Source: Pseudarthrobacter sp. AL07 (lineage in GTDB: Bacteria > Actinomycetota > Actinomycetes > Actinomycetales > Micrococcaceae). From it: a DNA stretch of 64,000 bases. The translations under genes and the position numbers were made by a program. Shown piece by piece: positions 24,468-35,874 of the stretch. The notes below the pieces were generated by a model, which was not told the origin of the DNA, made no database searches, and was given only the letters and a program-made list of their open reading frames with translations. Positions within the stretch are counted from its first letter, which is position 1; every line of letters begins with the position of its first letter. The stretch is taken from positions 1 to 64,000 of the forward strand of contig NZ_JASBRB010000007.1 in NCBI RefSeq assembly GCF_029960665.1, written 5' to 3'.

Positions 24468-25218
24468 GGGCCCAGCTGGAGATCGCGGCGGCCGCCGGTC
24501 CCGGCGCCGTGTGCTGGAAAACGTGGCCATGGCCCGGAATTTCCGACATGCTGCCCTGCGGGGCCTGGGAAGCCAGCCGCCGGCACCAGTGGCGGCCGGC
24601 CACCGGGTCCTGGCCGCCCCGCAGCACCAGCAGCGGTTGGCTGATTCCACGGATCCTGGTCTCAAGGGGATACTGCATCATCACCGGCAGCTCGGTGAGG
24701 TACCAGCGCGGGCCGGCCCGGAAATAGTCCGCGAAGACGATGGCATTCGCCGACGGGCTCTCGCTGAACATGGCGTCGCGGGTCAACGCCAGCGCCTGCC
24801 GCGCCACCGACGCTCGGCGGGGGTCCACCACCGGACCCATCAGCACCACCGCGTCCACGAGCTCCGGCTCCTGCAGGGCGAGTTCAGCGGCATGCTGGGT
24901 ACCCATGGAATGCCCGATCACCACGCAGGACGTCACACCGGCCGTAGTCAGCGCTGCCCGCACGAACGCCGCATACTCCCCCACCGGAACCTGGCGCCGG
25001 GGCCTGGGCGCGTCGCCAAACCCTGGGAGGTCAAAGGAGTAGACGTCGGCTGTGAGGGCCAGCACCCGGTGCAGCCGCACGAAGTAGCGGTGGGAAACGC
25101 CGATCCCGTGGAGCAGAACATAGGTCGGCCGCTGCATATCGCTTGCCGGCGCCACGGAGCGGTACAGCCTGCCGGCCAGCCCGCCGGACTCAATGTCCTC
25201 GCCATCACTGAGTTTCAT
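24433..25218 (-). CDS. Alpha/beta hydrolase
   Basis: The 261-residue protein has the classic fold: YVLLHGIGVSHRYF (oxyanion-hole HG), VYSFDLPGFGDAPRP, VIGHSMGTQHAAELAL (nucleophile Ser in GHSMG), LRGGQDPVAGRHWC (acid region) and IPGHGHVFQHTAP (catalytic His region). An esterase or lactonase activity is probable, but the substrate cannot be stated. It ends 35 bases inside ptsH on the opposite strand, an uncommonly deep 3' overlap. It faces away from the helix-turn-helix gene at 25268. Confidence 0.85.
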   Translation of the reverse strand: MKLSDGEDIESGGLAGRLYRSVAPASDMQRPTYVLLHGIGVSHRYFVRLHRVLALTADVYSFDLPGFGDAPRPRRQVPVGEYAAFVRAALTTAGVTSCVVIGHSMGTQHAAELALQEPELVDAVVLMGPVVDPRRASVARQALALTRDAMFSESPSANAIVFADYFRAGPRWYLTELPVMMQYPLETRIRGISQPLLVLRGGQDPVAGRHWCRRLASQAPQGSMSEIPGHGHVFQHTAPGPAAAAISSWAPIRRRGPFPGA

Positions 25219-25267
25219 CCCGCGAGCTTACCGCCGCCGCCCGGAGGTGCAGGGTTAGGCTGATGGC

Positions 25268-25663
25268 ATGGCACTGATAGCTCCCCGGATGACTGGCGGC
25301 CTGCCGGCCGACGACGCAGGAAAACTGCAGCGGGCTCTTGAGGGCGGCAACGACATTACCGTTTTTGTGGACGGCACGGTCCACCGGCTGACGCCTGAGG
25401 CAAGGGACGCCGTCGTAGATCTCCTTCGCCGGTTCAGCCGCGGCGAAGCGGTGACCGTCAGCAGCGTGGAGGAAATGCTCACCACCTCCCAGGCGGCCGA
25501 ACTCGCCGGGATTTCCCACACGTATCTGCGCAACATGACCGATCGCGGCGAGATCCCCGTTGAATACCGCGGCACGCACCGCCGGATCAGGCTCGCGGCC
25601 ATCATGGCCTGGCTGGACCGGCAGAAGAAGCTGGATCAGCAGGAGAAACCAGCGCAGGCCTAG
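25268..25663 (+). CDS. Excisionase-like helix-turn-helix protein, orphan antitoxin type
   Basis: The 131-residue protein has a C-terminal excisionase/MerR-like DNA-binding domain: EMLTTSQAAELAGISHTYLRNMTDRGEIPVEYRGTHRRIRLAAIMAWLD. The N-terminal half (residues 1-65) is mixed alpha/beta without catalytic motifs. This two-part architecture is common in antitoxins that precede a PIN-domain toxin gene. No PIN gene follows: the next 60 bases are a tandem repeat and then a convergent regulator gene. So it is either an orphan antitoxin or a stand-alone regulator. Confidence 0.7.
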   Translation: MALIAPRMTGGLPADDAGKLQRALEGGNDITVFVDGTVHRLTPEARDAVVDLLRRFSRGEAVTVSSVEEMLTTSQAAELAGISHTYLRNMTDRGEIPVEYRGTHRRIRLAAIMAWLDRQKKLDQQEKPAQA

Positions 25664-25670
25664 CTCAGGG

Positions 25671-25730
25671 CTGGACCCGGTGTGGCTGGACCCGGGGTGG
25701 CTGGATCCGGGGTGGCTGGATCCGGGGTGG
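25671..25730. repeat. Tandem repeat, four 15-base units
   Basis: Four consecutive copies of CTGGACCCGGGGTGG (variants: one G to T, and C to T making CTGGATCC in the last two) fill the gap between the helix-turn-helix gene and the convergent PucR-type gene. The 14-base core CTGGACCCGGGGTG recurs at 61876-61889 in the transhydrogenase alpha gene, next to another 15-base repeat. Confidence 0.85.
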
Positions 25731-25743
25731 CCGCCTCCGCGCG

Positions 25744-26961
25744 TTAGATCCGCGGGCGCGACGCCCAGCGTCGCATTTTCAGTGCCGCATGGAGTTCCAG
25801 CCGGGACATCCCCCTCAGCGGGTCCACGCCCAGAAGCTGCCGGATACGGCCCAGCCGGTTGTAGATGCTGCTGCGGTGCAGGTGGAGTTTGGTGGCCACG
25901 TCCTGGACCGAACCGTCGTTGTCATAGATGAGCTCCAGAACGGGGAGCAGCTCATCGTTGCGGTCGTGGTCCTCCAGCATTCGCACATAAACAGACCCGG
26001 AGTCAGCCCAGGCGCCGGCTCCCCCACCCGCCGATGCCAGCAGCTGGTACACCCCGGTGGCACGGCAGTCCACCAGTTCGCCGAGCTGGGGGTCCACGGC
26101 TGCCGCCTGCGCCGCCAGCCGGGACTGCCCGTACGCCTCGGCAAGCTCCCGCGGCTTGGCAAAACCCTCGCTGATGCCAAGGATGATGCGGTGCACCGGC
26201 CGGCCCGAACGCTTGGCCAACTCCAGCTGGTAGTGGACCAGTACCTGGGCATGGTTGGCCCGGCCCACCGTCTCACGGAACAGCACCACCGAGTGGGTTT
26301 CCGTGCCGGCGCTGAACAGCGCCACGTCCACTCCAACCGTCGCCTGCAGCGCCGCCGACCGGTGGATCAGCATGGAGGCGATGGGGTCCGGACCGCCGGC
26401 CCAGCCATCGGCGTCTAGCACTGTGATCATCTGCCACGGCCCCTTGCCCTGGATTTCCTTCCACCCCGCCACGGCAGCCACCGCGTTGGCATCGCCTGAA
26501 CAGGCTGCCAGGAACTCGCGTTCGCGGCCCCTCCTGAACTCGGACTCGGCCGTGTTGGACTCCAGCAGCAGGCCGGAGAGCCGCTCCACCTGCGGTGCCA
26601 CGTCCGGCAACTGGGTGAGGATCGCCCTCGGATTTTCCTCAGCCGAGTCCTGCTGCACCCACAGGTAGCCGACACGGAATCCGCGCACCATCAAGGGAAC
26701 ACACACCCTGCCCAGCATCCCGAGCTCCTGGTTGGCGGGAATCGCTACCGGGCGGACCGCCGTGGCGATGCCGTGGGAAAGCTGCCAGGCGCTGACATCG
26801 GCCGGGACGCGCTTGCTCAACAGGAAGTTCACCCGGACCCGGTCCGCATGGGACTGGTTGGAGCTGTAAGCGAGCAGCAGTCCATCAAGGTCCTCCAGGG
26901 ACAGTCCCCGCCCTAGCTTCTGCGCCACCTGCTCAACGAGTTGTTCCACGTCCTGCTGCAT
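25744..26961 (-). CDS. PucR/CdaR-type transcriptional regulator
   Basis: The 405-residue protein ends with the PucR helix-turn-helix: [41 protein letters not shown]. Its N-terminal half ([29 protein letters not shown], then [15 protein letters not shown]) resembles a GAF-like sensory domain, and a central GGDEF-like region ([27 protein letters not shown]) is standard for CdaR-type regulators. It is divergent from alanine dehydrogenase, whose expression it probably activates in response to an amino acid or nitrogen signal. The ribosome site is weak. Confidence 0.85.
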   Translation of the reverse strand: MQQDVEQLVEQVAQKLGRGLSLEDLDGLLLAYSSNQSHADRVRVNFLLSKRVPADVSAWQLSHGIATAVRPVAIPANQELGMLGRVCVPLMVRGFRVGYLWVQQDSAEENPRAILTQLPDVAPQVERLSGLLLESNTAESEFRRGREREFLAACSGDANAVAAVAGWKEIQGKGPWQMITVLDADGWAGGPDPIASMLIHRSAALQATVGVDVALFSAGTETHSVVLFRETVGRANHAQVLVHYQLELAKRSGRPVHRIILGISEGFAKPRELAEAYGQSRLAAQAAAVDPQLGELVDCRATGVYQLLASAGGGAGAWADSGSVYVRMLEDHDRNDELLPVLELIYDNDGSVQDVATKLHLHRSSIYNRLGRIRQLLGVDPLRGMSRLELHAALKMRRWASRPRI

Positions 26962-27066
26962 GGGGTAACACTACTGCTCCAGCCAGCATCCCGGCGAACG
27001 AACGGCAGGCGACACCTGACGTTCTCAAGCTGTACATATGTCGAGTAGTGAAACTAAAAAACCCCG

Positions 27067-27113
27067 AACTGACAAGGGGCCTGGAGGCCCCCAGTTTTGC
27101 TTTCCTGTCAGTT
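27067..27113 (+). promoter_or_regulatory. Terminator-like hairpin with flanking repeats in the ald leader
   Basis: GGGGCC-TGGA-GGCCCC (27076-27091) is followed by CAGTTTTGCTTT, the shape of an intrinsic terminator on the plus strand. It is enclosed by AACTGACA (27067-27074) and TGTCAGTT (27106-27113), which can pair instead as an outer stem. The whole unit is 82-128 bases upstream of the ald start. This suggests attenuation of ald or a terminated leader RNA. Confidence 0.5.
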
Positions 27114-27194
27114 GGGTCACAACCGGATCTATTCTGGAATCACAACTTCCCCCGCAATTTCGGGCCTACCCGGTCTGAGAATATGGAGCCACAA

Positions 27195-28313
27195 ATGATC
27201 ATCGGTGTCCCCAAAGAGATCAAGAACAACGAATTCCGCGTCGCCATCACCGCTGCCGGCGTTCACGAGTTCCGCACCCACGGCCACACGGTCCTGGTGG
27301 AGCGCGGCGCCGGCCTGGGCTCAGGGATCACGGACGAGGAATACGCGATCGCCGGTGCCGAAATCGTGGCCGAGGCAGATGACGTCTGGGGCCGGGCCGA
27401 CATGGTCATGAAGGTCAAAGAACCCATCAAGGCCGAGTACCACCGCTTCCGTAAGGGCATGATCCTCTTCACGTACCTCCACCTGGCCGCAGAGCCCGAA
27501 CTCACGCAGGAACTCATTAACTCCGGCGTCACCGCGATCGCCTACGAGACCGTGCAGGAAGGCCGCACGCTGCCGTTGCTGGCCCCCATGTCCGAGGTTG
27601 CCGGCCGCCTTTCCGTGCAGGTAGGCGCCACGTCCCTGATGGCACCCGCCGGTGGCAAGGGCGTCCTGCTCGGCGGCGTACCGGGTGTCCGCCCGGCGAA
27701 GGTGGTTGTCCTCGGCGCCGGCGTGGCAGGCACCAACGCCGCCGCGATGGCCCTGGGCTTGGGCGCCGACGTGACCATCCTGGACATCAACATCAACCGC
27801 CTGCGCGAACTGGATGCCCAGTACCAGGGCCGACTCAAGACCGTGGCCTCCAACAAGTACGAGATCGAAAAGTCAGTGGTGGACGCAGACCTGGTGATCG
27901 GCTCCGTCCTGATCCCCGGTGCCAAGGCCCCCAAGCTCGTCACCAACGAACTCGTGGCCCGCATGAAGCCCGGCTCCGTGCTGGTGGACATTGCCGTGGA
28001 CCAGGGCGGCTGCTTCGAGGACACCCACCCCACGACGCACCAGGAACCGACGTACAAGGTCCACAACACGATCTTCTACTGCGTCGCCAACATGCCCGGC
28101 GCCGTACCCAACACCTCCACCTACGCACTGACCAACGTCACCCTGCGCTACGCAGTGGCCCTGGCCAACCTGGGCGTCAAGGCCGCATTCGACCGCGACC
28201 CGGCCCTCGCCGCCGGCCTCAACATCGCCGGCGGCCACGTGGCACACCACTCCGTCTCCGAGGCACATAACCTGCCCCTCGTTTCGGACTGGCACGAACT
28301 GGTCTCTGCTTAG
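27195..28313 (+). CDS. ald: Alanine dehydrogenase
   Basis: From the ATG at 27195, six bases after GGAG, the protein has 372 residues, the usual length. [18 protein letters not shown] is the hallmark start. [27 protein letters not shown] holds the substrate-site Lys and His. [28 protein letters not shown] is the NAD-binding loop. It interconverts L-alanine with pyruvate and ammonia, allowing growth on alanine. The frame is open further upstream to about 27048, but that stretch contains the terminator-like hairpin and is not conserved protein. The PucR-type regulator is divergent. Confidence 0.95.
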   Translation: MIIGVPKEIKNNEFRVAITAAGVHEFRTHGHTVLVERGAGLGSGITDEEYAIAGAEIVAEADDVWGRADMVMKVKEPIKAEYHRFRKGMILFTYLHLAAEPELTQELINSGVTAIAYETVQEGRTLPLLAPMSEVAGRLSVQVGATSLMAPAGGKGVLLGGVPGVRPAKVVVLGAGVAGTNAAAMALGLGADVTILDININRLRELDAQYQGRLKTVASNKYEIEKSVVDADLVIGSVLIPGAKAPKLVTNELVARMKPGSVLVDIAVDQGGCFEDTHPTTHQEPTYKVHNTIFYCVANMPGAVPNTSTYALTNVTLRYAVALANLGVKAAFDRDPALAAGLNIAGGHVAHHSVSEAHNLPLVSDWHELVSA

Positions 28314-28338
28314 TCATCTTGGTTGCCGTTCCGACGTT

Positions 28339-28386
28339 CGGTGGTTGAGCTTGTCGAAACCCGGGTTTCGACAAGCTCAACCACCG
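28339..28386. repeat. Perfect 48-nt palindrome, REP-like element
   Basis: The 24 bases from CGGTGGTTGAGC to GTCGAAACCC are followed at once by their exact reverse complement ending GCTCAACCACCG, with no loop. It lies between the convergent ald and Gfo/Idh genes, where it can terminate both. The motif GGTTTCGACAAGCTCAACCA is, to my knowledge, widespread between genes in actinobacteria. A closely related half-site is embedded in the E2 gene at 41649-41675. Confidence 0.85.
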
Positions 28387-28392
28387 GGTCGT

Positions 28393-29451
28393 TTAAGCCA
28401 GCTTCCTTGCTGCTTCTATTATCTTGAGGACCTCGACGGCGTCTGCCGGGTCCACCGGGTGGGGCAGGTTGGAGGAGGCACCGCCGTCGTCGATCTTGGC
28501 TGCCAGCAGCCGGTAGAACTCGGGGTAGGCGCCTCGTTCGGTGGGCAGCGGATCGAGGTGGCCGCCGCGGCCTAGGGATCCTGCCCATTCCGGCGCCTCA
28601 ACCCCGTATTCGGGGTCCAGCGGGCCGCCGCCGGCAGCAATGAACGGCTCCTGCGGATCGATCCCGTGCTTGGTGAACCCGCCAGCGGATCCGAGGATGC
28701 GGAACCGCGGACCCGGCTGGGCGCAGAGCATGTTCATGCCCAGGTGGCTGGTCACCCCGGACTCGTGGTTGAGCACCAGGAACACGTCATCGTCCACCTT
28801 CTCGCGCGGACGCCGCGCCTGCAGTTCTGCGTAAGCCACGGTGGCGGGACCGAAGAGCAAAAGCGCCTGGTCGATAAGGTGCGTGCCAAGGTCGAACAGC
28901 ACGCCGCCGCCGTCCGCTGCCGTGGCGCTGGCTTTCCAGGCCTTCGAGATGTCCGGGGACCAGCGTTCAAAGCTGGACTCAAAGCGGGTCACGCTCCCCA
29001 GGGCTTCGCCGGCCAGCAACTTCTGCACGGTCAAAAAATCGCCGTCCCAACGCCGGTTCTGGAAGACCGTGAGCACGCGGCACAGCCGATGCGCGAGGGC
29101 GATCAGCTCCTGCCCCTCGGCACTGCTGACGGCGAAAGGCTTGTCCACCACAACATCCAGCCCAGCCTCCAGCGCGGCCTTTGCCAACGGAAAGTGAGTG
29201 GCCGGCGGGGTCCCCAGCACCACAAGGTCAAAGTCACCGGCCAGCGCAAGCACCGCGTCGCCGTCGGGCACTGTTTTGACGCCCGGGTACCGCTGCGTCG
29301 CGGCAGCCTGCCTCCCGGCGTCGGACGTGGCGATAACGTCCAGCGAGTAGCGGGGATCTGCCGCGATGAGCGGCGCGTGGAAAACGCTGCCGGACAGGCC
29401 ATAGCCGACGACGGCGGTGCGGATACGGCGTTCGGGTTCAGTCCAGGTCAT
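28393..29451 (-). CDS. Gfo/Idh/MocA family oxidoreductase
   Basis: From the ATG at 29451 the protein has 352 residues; a TTG two codons upstream is a less likely start. RTAVVGYGLSGSVFHAPLI is the Rossmann loop, and VVVDKPFAVSSAEGQELIALA holds the D-K-P motif of the family (usually E-K-P). GGVLFDLGTHLIDQALLLFG carries the conserved D-x3-H of the active site. It probably oxidises or reduces a sugar, inositol or related polyol with NAD(P). No sugar gene is adjacent, so the substrate is open. Its stop is 7 bases beyond the 48-nt palindrome. Confidence 0.9.
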   Translation of the reverse strand: MTWTEPERRIRTAVVGYGLSGSVFHAPLIAADPRYSLDVIATSDAGRQAAATQRYPGVKTVPDGDAVLALAGDFDLVVLGTPPATHFPLAKAALEAGLDVVVDKPFAVSSAEGQELIALAHRLCRVLTVFQNRRWDGDFLTVQKLLAGEALGSVTRFESSFERWSPDISKAWKASATAADGGGVLFDLGTHLIDQALLLFGPATVAYAELQARRPREKVDDDVFLVLNHESGVTSHLGMNMLCAQPGPRFRILGSAGGFTKHGIDPQEPFIAAGGGPLDPEYGVEAPEWAGSLGRGGHLDPLPTERGAYPEFYRLLAAKIDDGGASSNLPHPVDPADAVEVLKIIEAARKLA

Positions 29452-29500
29452 AGGCAAAACCGTACCCCCACCCTCTCGCAGTTAATGTGCATTAAAGCCA

Positions 29501-29546
29501 AACGCTCTCTCACTTCCCGCAGACCTGCCGGAAGTGAGAGAGCGTT
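29501..29546. repeat. 17-bp inverted repeat (AACGCTCTCTCACTTCC), dispersed element
   Basis: AACGCTCTCTCACTTCC (29501-29517) pairs exactly with GGAAGTGAGAGAGCGTT (29530-29546), loop CGCAGACCTGCC. It precedes the end of the ABC transporter substrate-binding gene by nine bases and so could terminate that operon. One arm of the same element is found at 18276-18292. Confidence 0.75.
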
Positions 29547-29554
29547 ACAGTGGG

Positions 29555-31273
29555 TTACTTCTTGATCCAGCCCAGAGTGGACCAGTCCGGAACCTGGGAG
29601 AGGCTCTGGAAGAGGGACGGGCCGTAGTTGGCCAGGCCGGTGCGGACGAAGGAGATCTGCGGGCCGTTCATCACAACTCCCATGGAGAAGTACTTGGACA
29701 TGTGTTCCTTTTCTACGTCCATGGCTGCCTTGTTGCGCTCGGCGTTGTCCTCGATGGAGGCGAGATCGGCAATTTTCTTGTCCAGCTCGGCATCGCCCAG
29801 GCCGTTTAGGTCGGTCTTGGAGTCGTAGTACTGCTTGACGGCGTCCGTGGCATCGGGGCCGACGGTGTAGCCGGAAACGCTAACATCGAAATCGCGTGCG
29901 CCCATGACCTTGCCGAAGTCGGCAGAGGCGCGCTGGTCAATGCCAACATCCATGCCGCCGGCCTGGAGCTGCTTCTGCAGGGTCTGGGTGAAGGCAAGGG
30001 TGGTGGGGTCGTCACCGAAGTTGCTGATCTTGAAGGCAGCGGGCTTGCCGTCCTTCTCCATGACGCCGGCGGCGTTGGCCTTGTAGCCGGCGTCGGTCAG
30101 GACCTTCTTGGCTGCATCCGGACCGGTCTCCTTTACGGGGTAGGTGTCCTGGTAGTACTCGGAGAATGGCAGCAACATCATGGAACCGGGGCTGGGCTCC
30201 TCCCAGTTCAGCCCGTTGAAGCGGACCTTGCGCAGGGCGTCGCGGTCGACGGCGGCAAACATGGCTTCACGGACGGCAACGTCAGTGATCTTCTTGGCAT
30301 TGATGTTCATGCCGCCCGCGAAGAGACGCTGGCCGCGGCGGACCTCGGAGTCCTTGGTACCCTCCAGTTGCTTGTAGAGGGAGATGGTGTTGGCTGACAT
30401 GGCGTCGATCTCGCCGTTCTTGAAAGCGGCGATCTGTGCGCTGGTCTCCAGCTGGCGGAAGACGACGTTTGCCAGGACCGGCTTGGTACCCCACCACTTG
30501 TCGTTGGGAACCAGCGTTACCGTCTTGGCTGCGGTGTCGTACTGGTCCAGCTTGAACGGTCCGGCCATCCACTCGGGGTGCATTTCGCCGTTGAAGCCCT
30601 CGTTGAAGAGTTCAGGCGTGTTCACAGCAGGGTGGATCAGGCCGAAGAAGAGGGCATCCAGCGGGTAGACCGGCTGGGAGGTCTTGACGATGACTTCCTT
30701 ATCGCTGCTGCCGGCCTCCACGGACTCAACGAATTCGTAGGCTCCGGAGCTCACGATGTCGTAGCCGGCATCCGGGCTCTTGAGGATGTTCCAGGTGTTC
30801 TGGAAGGCCTTGACGTCGATCGGCGTGCCGTCGTTGTAGGTGGCCTTCGGGTTAACCTTGATGGTGACGGTCTGCTCGCCGTCCACCACCTTGCTCTCCA
30901 CGGACTCGCAGAAGTCCTTGTTCGGTGTTGCCTTGCCGACGAAGTCGACCTTCCAGCAGCCGCCAATGCCGCCGCTGTTCACGGCCACCGGGTTCATGGG
31001 GATCTGCAGGGCGGAGTTGTCCGCACTGTTGCCATTGTTGGAGAACCCGTTGAAGTCCGGTCCGATGTTGCCGAGCGGCAGCGTGACCTTGCCGCCGGGC
31101 TCCAAGTCCGCGGCCGGCTTCTCGTTGATGCTGATGAGCTTGGCGAGGTCGCTGCCCGCCTCCTGCCCCTTAGCAGTTTCCGGTCCGGTGGGTGTGCCTC
31201 CACCGCCGCAGGCCGTCAGCGTCAGGGCTGCGGCAATGGCCGCGGCGCCGCCGATCTTGGTCAGATTCCTCAT
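29555..31273 (-). CDS. Peptide ABC transporter substrate-binding lipoprotein (family 5)
   Basis: The start is the ATG at 31273 with GAAGGGAAACCC upstream, giving 572 residues. MRNLTKIGGAAAIAAALTLTACGGGG is a lipoprotein signal with lipobox LTAC. The mature part is a family-5 (DppA/OppA) binding protein: TVTIKVNPKATYNDGTPIDVKAFQNTW, VTLVPNDKWWG and AMFAAVDRDALRKVRF are standard blocks. It delivers oligopeptides or similar molecules to the permeases upstream. It is the last gene of a four-gene minus-strand operon (permease, permease, fused ATPase, binding protein); in most such operons the binding protein is first. Confidence 0.9.
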   Translation of the reverse strand: MRNLTKIGGAAAIAAALTLTACGGGGTPTGPETAKGQEAGSDLAKLISINEKPAADLEPGGKVTLPLGNIGPDFNGFSNNGNSADNSALQIPMNPVAVNSGGIGGCWKVDFVGKATPNKDFCESVESKVVDGEQTVTIKVNPKATYNDGTPIDVKAFQNTWNILKSPDAGYDIVSSGAYEFVESVEAGSSDKEVIVKTSQPVYPLDALFFGLIHPAVNTPELFNEGFNGEMHPEWMAGPFKLDQYDTAAKTVTLVPNDKWWGTKPVLANVVFRQLETSAQIAAFKNGEIDAMSANTISLYKQLEGTKDSEVRRGQRLFAGGMNINAKKITDVAVREAMFAAVDRDALRKVRFNGLNWEEPSPGSMMLLPFSEYYQDTYPVKETGPDAAKKVLTDAGYKANAAGVMEKDGKPAAFKISNFGDDPTTLAFTQTLQKQLQAGGMDVGIDQRASADFGKVMGARDFDVSVSGYTVGPDATDAVKQYYDSKTDLNGLGDAELDKKIADLASIEDNAERNKAAMDVEKEHMSKYFSMGVVMNGPQISFVRTGLANYGPSLFQSLSQVPDWSTLGWIKK

Positions 31274-31322
31274 GGGTTTCCCTTCATAGGTGCGGGTGAT
31301 GCTTGTGATGGGTCGAAAAAAT

Positions 31323-33550
<2,228 letters not shown>

Positions 33551-33554
<4 letters not shown>

Positions 33555-34525
33555 TTGCTCTTCTTCTCTGCGCTGTTCTTCTTGGCCCGGCCAACCGAAC
33601 TGGAGCTCGGGTCAAAGGCGTCACGCAGGCCATCGTTCATCATGGCCAGGGACCCCGTGAGCAGGAACATCACGGTGAGCGGGACCCAGAACATCCAGGG
33701 GAAGGTCTGGACCTGGGACGTGGCGCCGCCAATCAGCACGCCGAGGCTCACATCCGGCACCTTGATGCCGATGCCGATGAAGGAGAAAGCCACTTCGGCC
33801 AGGATGGCCCCGGTGACGCCGCGGGTGATGTCCAGGACCAGCAGCGATCCGATGTTGGGGACCAGGTGCCGCCACACGATGCGCGGCGGCGGGACGCCCA
33901 TGTACTGGGCCGCCTTGACGAAATCCCGCTGCATCAGCGACATGGACATCGAGCGGATAAGCCGCGCGGTCCCCATCCAGCTGAACACCAGGAGCACGAT
34001 GATCAGCAGGAGCCAGCTGGGGAGGTTCTTCTTCAGGCCGTCCCCTCCGCCGCTGGTGGCTACGGCCACCACCAGCAGGGCGGGCATCATGATGAGCGCC
34101 TCCAGGACGAAGAGCATCACCTTGTCCACTTTTCCGCCAAAATAGGCCATGGTGCAGCCGTAGACCGCCGCAACCAGGACGGACACGAGGCCCACCACCA
34201 GGCCGATCAGGATGGAGATCCGGGTGCCTTCGACAGTCATGGCGTAAAGGTCGATGCCGGCCTGCGACGTGCCCAGGAAGTGCTCAGCGGACGGCGGCAT
34301 GCCGATGCTGAAGGGATCGAGGGTCTCCTTGTCCCAAGGCGTAAAGAACCCTCCCACGAAGGAGAAGAGGGTCAGGCCCAGGAAGATCGCCAGCCCGGCG
34401 ACGGCCGTCTTGTTCCGCATAAAACGGCGGAAAATGATGGTGGACTTGGCAATCACCACATCGGCGCTTTCGAGATGCGCGTCCTGCGCGACCGCCGCCG
34501 GATCAATGGCATTGAGGTTGGTCAT
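33551..34525 (-). CDS. Peptide ABC transporter permease (DppC type)
   Basis: The 324-residue protein has an extended N-terminus, then about six membrane segments. NKTAVAGLAIFLGLTLFSFVGG is the first. The BPD-type transport signature is seen in YMGVPPPRIVWRHLVPNIGSLLVLDITRGV, the EAA loop that contacts the ATPase. A basic tail (VGRAKKNSAEKKSK) ends the protein. Its stop overlaps the start of the fused ATPase, and it begins 2 bases after the stop of the DppB-type gene. Confidence 0.9.
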
Positions 34526-34527
34526 GG

Positions 34528-35511
34528 CTACTGCACCCTCACTCTCGGGTCCACAAGCGTGGTGGCGAAGTCGGCGAGAATGGCGCCCAGGGCGAAGATG
34601 ATCGAGCCGTAGGCGAGGGTGGCCGTGGCAGCGTTAACGTCCTGCAGCGAGATAGCGTCAATGCTCCAGGAGCCCACGCCGGGCCAGGCGAAGATCTTCT
34701 CCGCGAAAAAGCCGCCCGCGAAGATGGCCGGGATGGTGAACGCGATGCTTTGGGCGACCGGGATGAACGAAACCCGAAGCGCGTGCCGGGAAATGGCCTG
34801 GTTCCGCGTCAGCCCCTTGGCGCGCGCCGTCCGGACGAAGTCCGCATTGACGTTATCAAGCAGGTACTGGCGCTGCGCGATCTGGTACGAACCCCAGCCG
34901 ACCAGGGTGATGGCGATGGTCGGAACCGAATAATGACCCACCATGTCCACAAACTGGGCCCACCCGGGCTGTATGCCCGGCGTGGAGATGCCGGTCACGA
35001 AGAAGATACGCTCCCCGACGGTTTCGTTGATGTTGATGGCACCGAGCTGCACCAGGAAGTAAGCAATGGGGGCGGGCACGATGTACGCGAGGTAGCTGTA
35101 GGAGGTAATCACCCGGTCCTGGAACTTGTACTGCCGGGCCGCCGAGTACACCCCGAGGGCGACGCCGATGACAAGGGTCAGGACGATGGATGCCAGGAAG
35201 AGCCGGGTGGAGATCCAGACGCGGTCCCCGAATTCAGCGTTGATGAATGCGCCGTTGGGGCTGCGTCCCCAGTCCCAGCGGGTCACGATCCCGGTGAGCC
35301 ACTCCACGTAGCGCTCCCATGGGCTGAGGTCCGGGTCCAGGCCTTTCAGGCGCATGGAATTGGCTACTTGCTCGGGTGTGGGCCGGGGAATCCGTTCCTG
35401 TTCGAGGAGCGCCGGCTTGAGCGAACTGACCGCCAGGAAATAGCCGGCAGACGTGGTCAGGAAAATCATGAAGACGTAGGTGATGCCGCGCTTGGCGAGG
35501 TACCTGATCAT
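34528..35511 (-). CDS. Peptide ABC transporter permease (DppB type)
   Basis: The 327-residue protein starts MIRYLAKRGITYVFMIFLTTSAGYFLA, as DppB proteins do. RTARAKGLTRNQAISRHALRVSFIPVAQSIAF is the EAA loop, and FFAEKIFAWPGVGSWSIDAI is the conserved periplasmic/membrane block near the C-terminus. It is the first gene of the operon; the promoter must lie in the 360 bases upstream. Confidence 0.9.
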   Translation of the reverse strand: MIRYLAKRGITYVFMIFLTTSAGYFLAVSSLKPALLEQERIPRPTPEQVANSMRLKGLDPDLSPWERYVEWLTGIVTRWDWGRSPNGAFINAEFGDRVWISTRLFLASIVLTLVIGVALGVYSAARQYKFQDRVITSYSYLAYIVPAPIAYFLVQLGAININETVGERIFFVTGISTPGIQPGWAQFVDMVGHYSVPTIAITLVGWGSYQIAQRQYLLDNVNADFVRTARAKGLTRNQAISRHALRVSFIPVAQSIAFTIPAIFAGGFFAEKIFAWPGVGSWSIDAISLQDVNAATATLAYGSIIFALGAILADFATTLVDPRVRVQ

Positions 35512-35874
35512 TTGGCAGCTACTTCAGGATCTCTTTGCCACCTGGACTATGGACGAACACTCCAAGGGGTTACCTTGGGCTGGCAACGGAGTTCCTGCCT
35601 TCACTGCATCCACGTTCCAGATCCTTCCGATTTCCCCGGCCCGCAACGGGTCTCGCCGCCACCGGGTTTCCACCAGCGTGTAGCCGGTTTACCGCGACCA
35701 GCTCAGATTAAGTCCGGGTGGACTATGTTGCGGGTCACATTCCACAGGAAACTACCACAGAGTAGCGTCTGGAATGCGGGCACCTGCTCGGAATCCGTGC
35801 CCGCAGTATCAGATTGTTATGAATAATTCAGTGGAATTGATGTGACTGGACGATTCGACAGAGTTAGGCGTAGC
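35512..35874. other. Intergenic region upstream of the peptide ABC operon
   Basis: No gene can be supported here. It must hold the minus-strand promoter of the ABC operon. An 8-base inverted repeat GCGGGCAC (35776-35783) with GTGCCCGC (35797-35804) lies beyond the stop of the minus-strand remnant at 35875 and may be its former terminator. An AT-rich patch with AGATTGTTATGAATAATTCA (35811-35830) is the only other compositional feature. Confidence 0.4.

Noticed and set aside
25671..25730. CRISPR array
   Set aside because: Units are 15 bases with no spacers; it is a simple tandem repeat.
27048..27194. 49-codon N-terminal extension of alanine dehydrogenase
   Set aside because: It runs through a terminator-like hairpin, and the conserved [10 protein letters not shown] start with its own ribosome site is at 27195.
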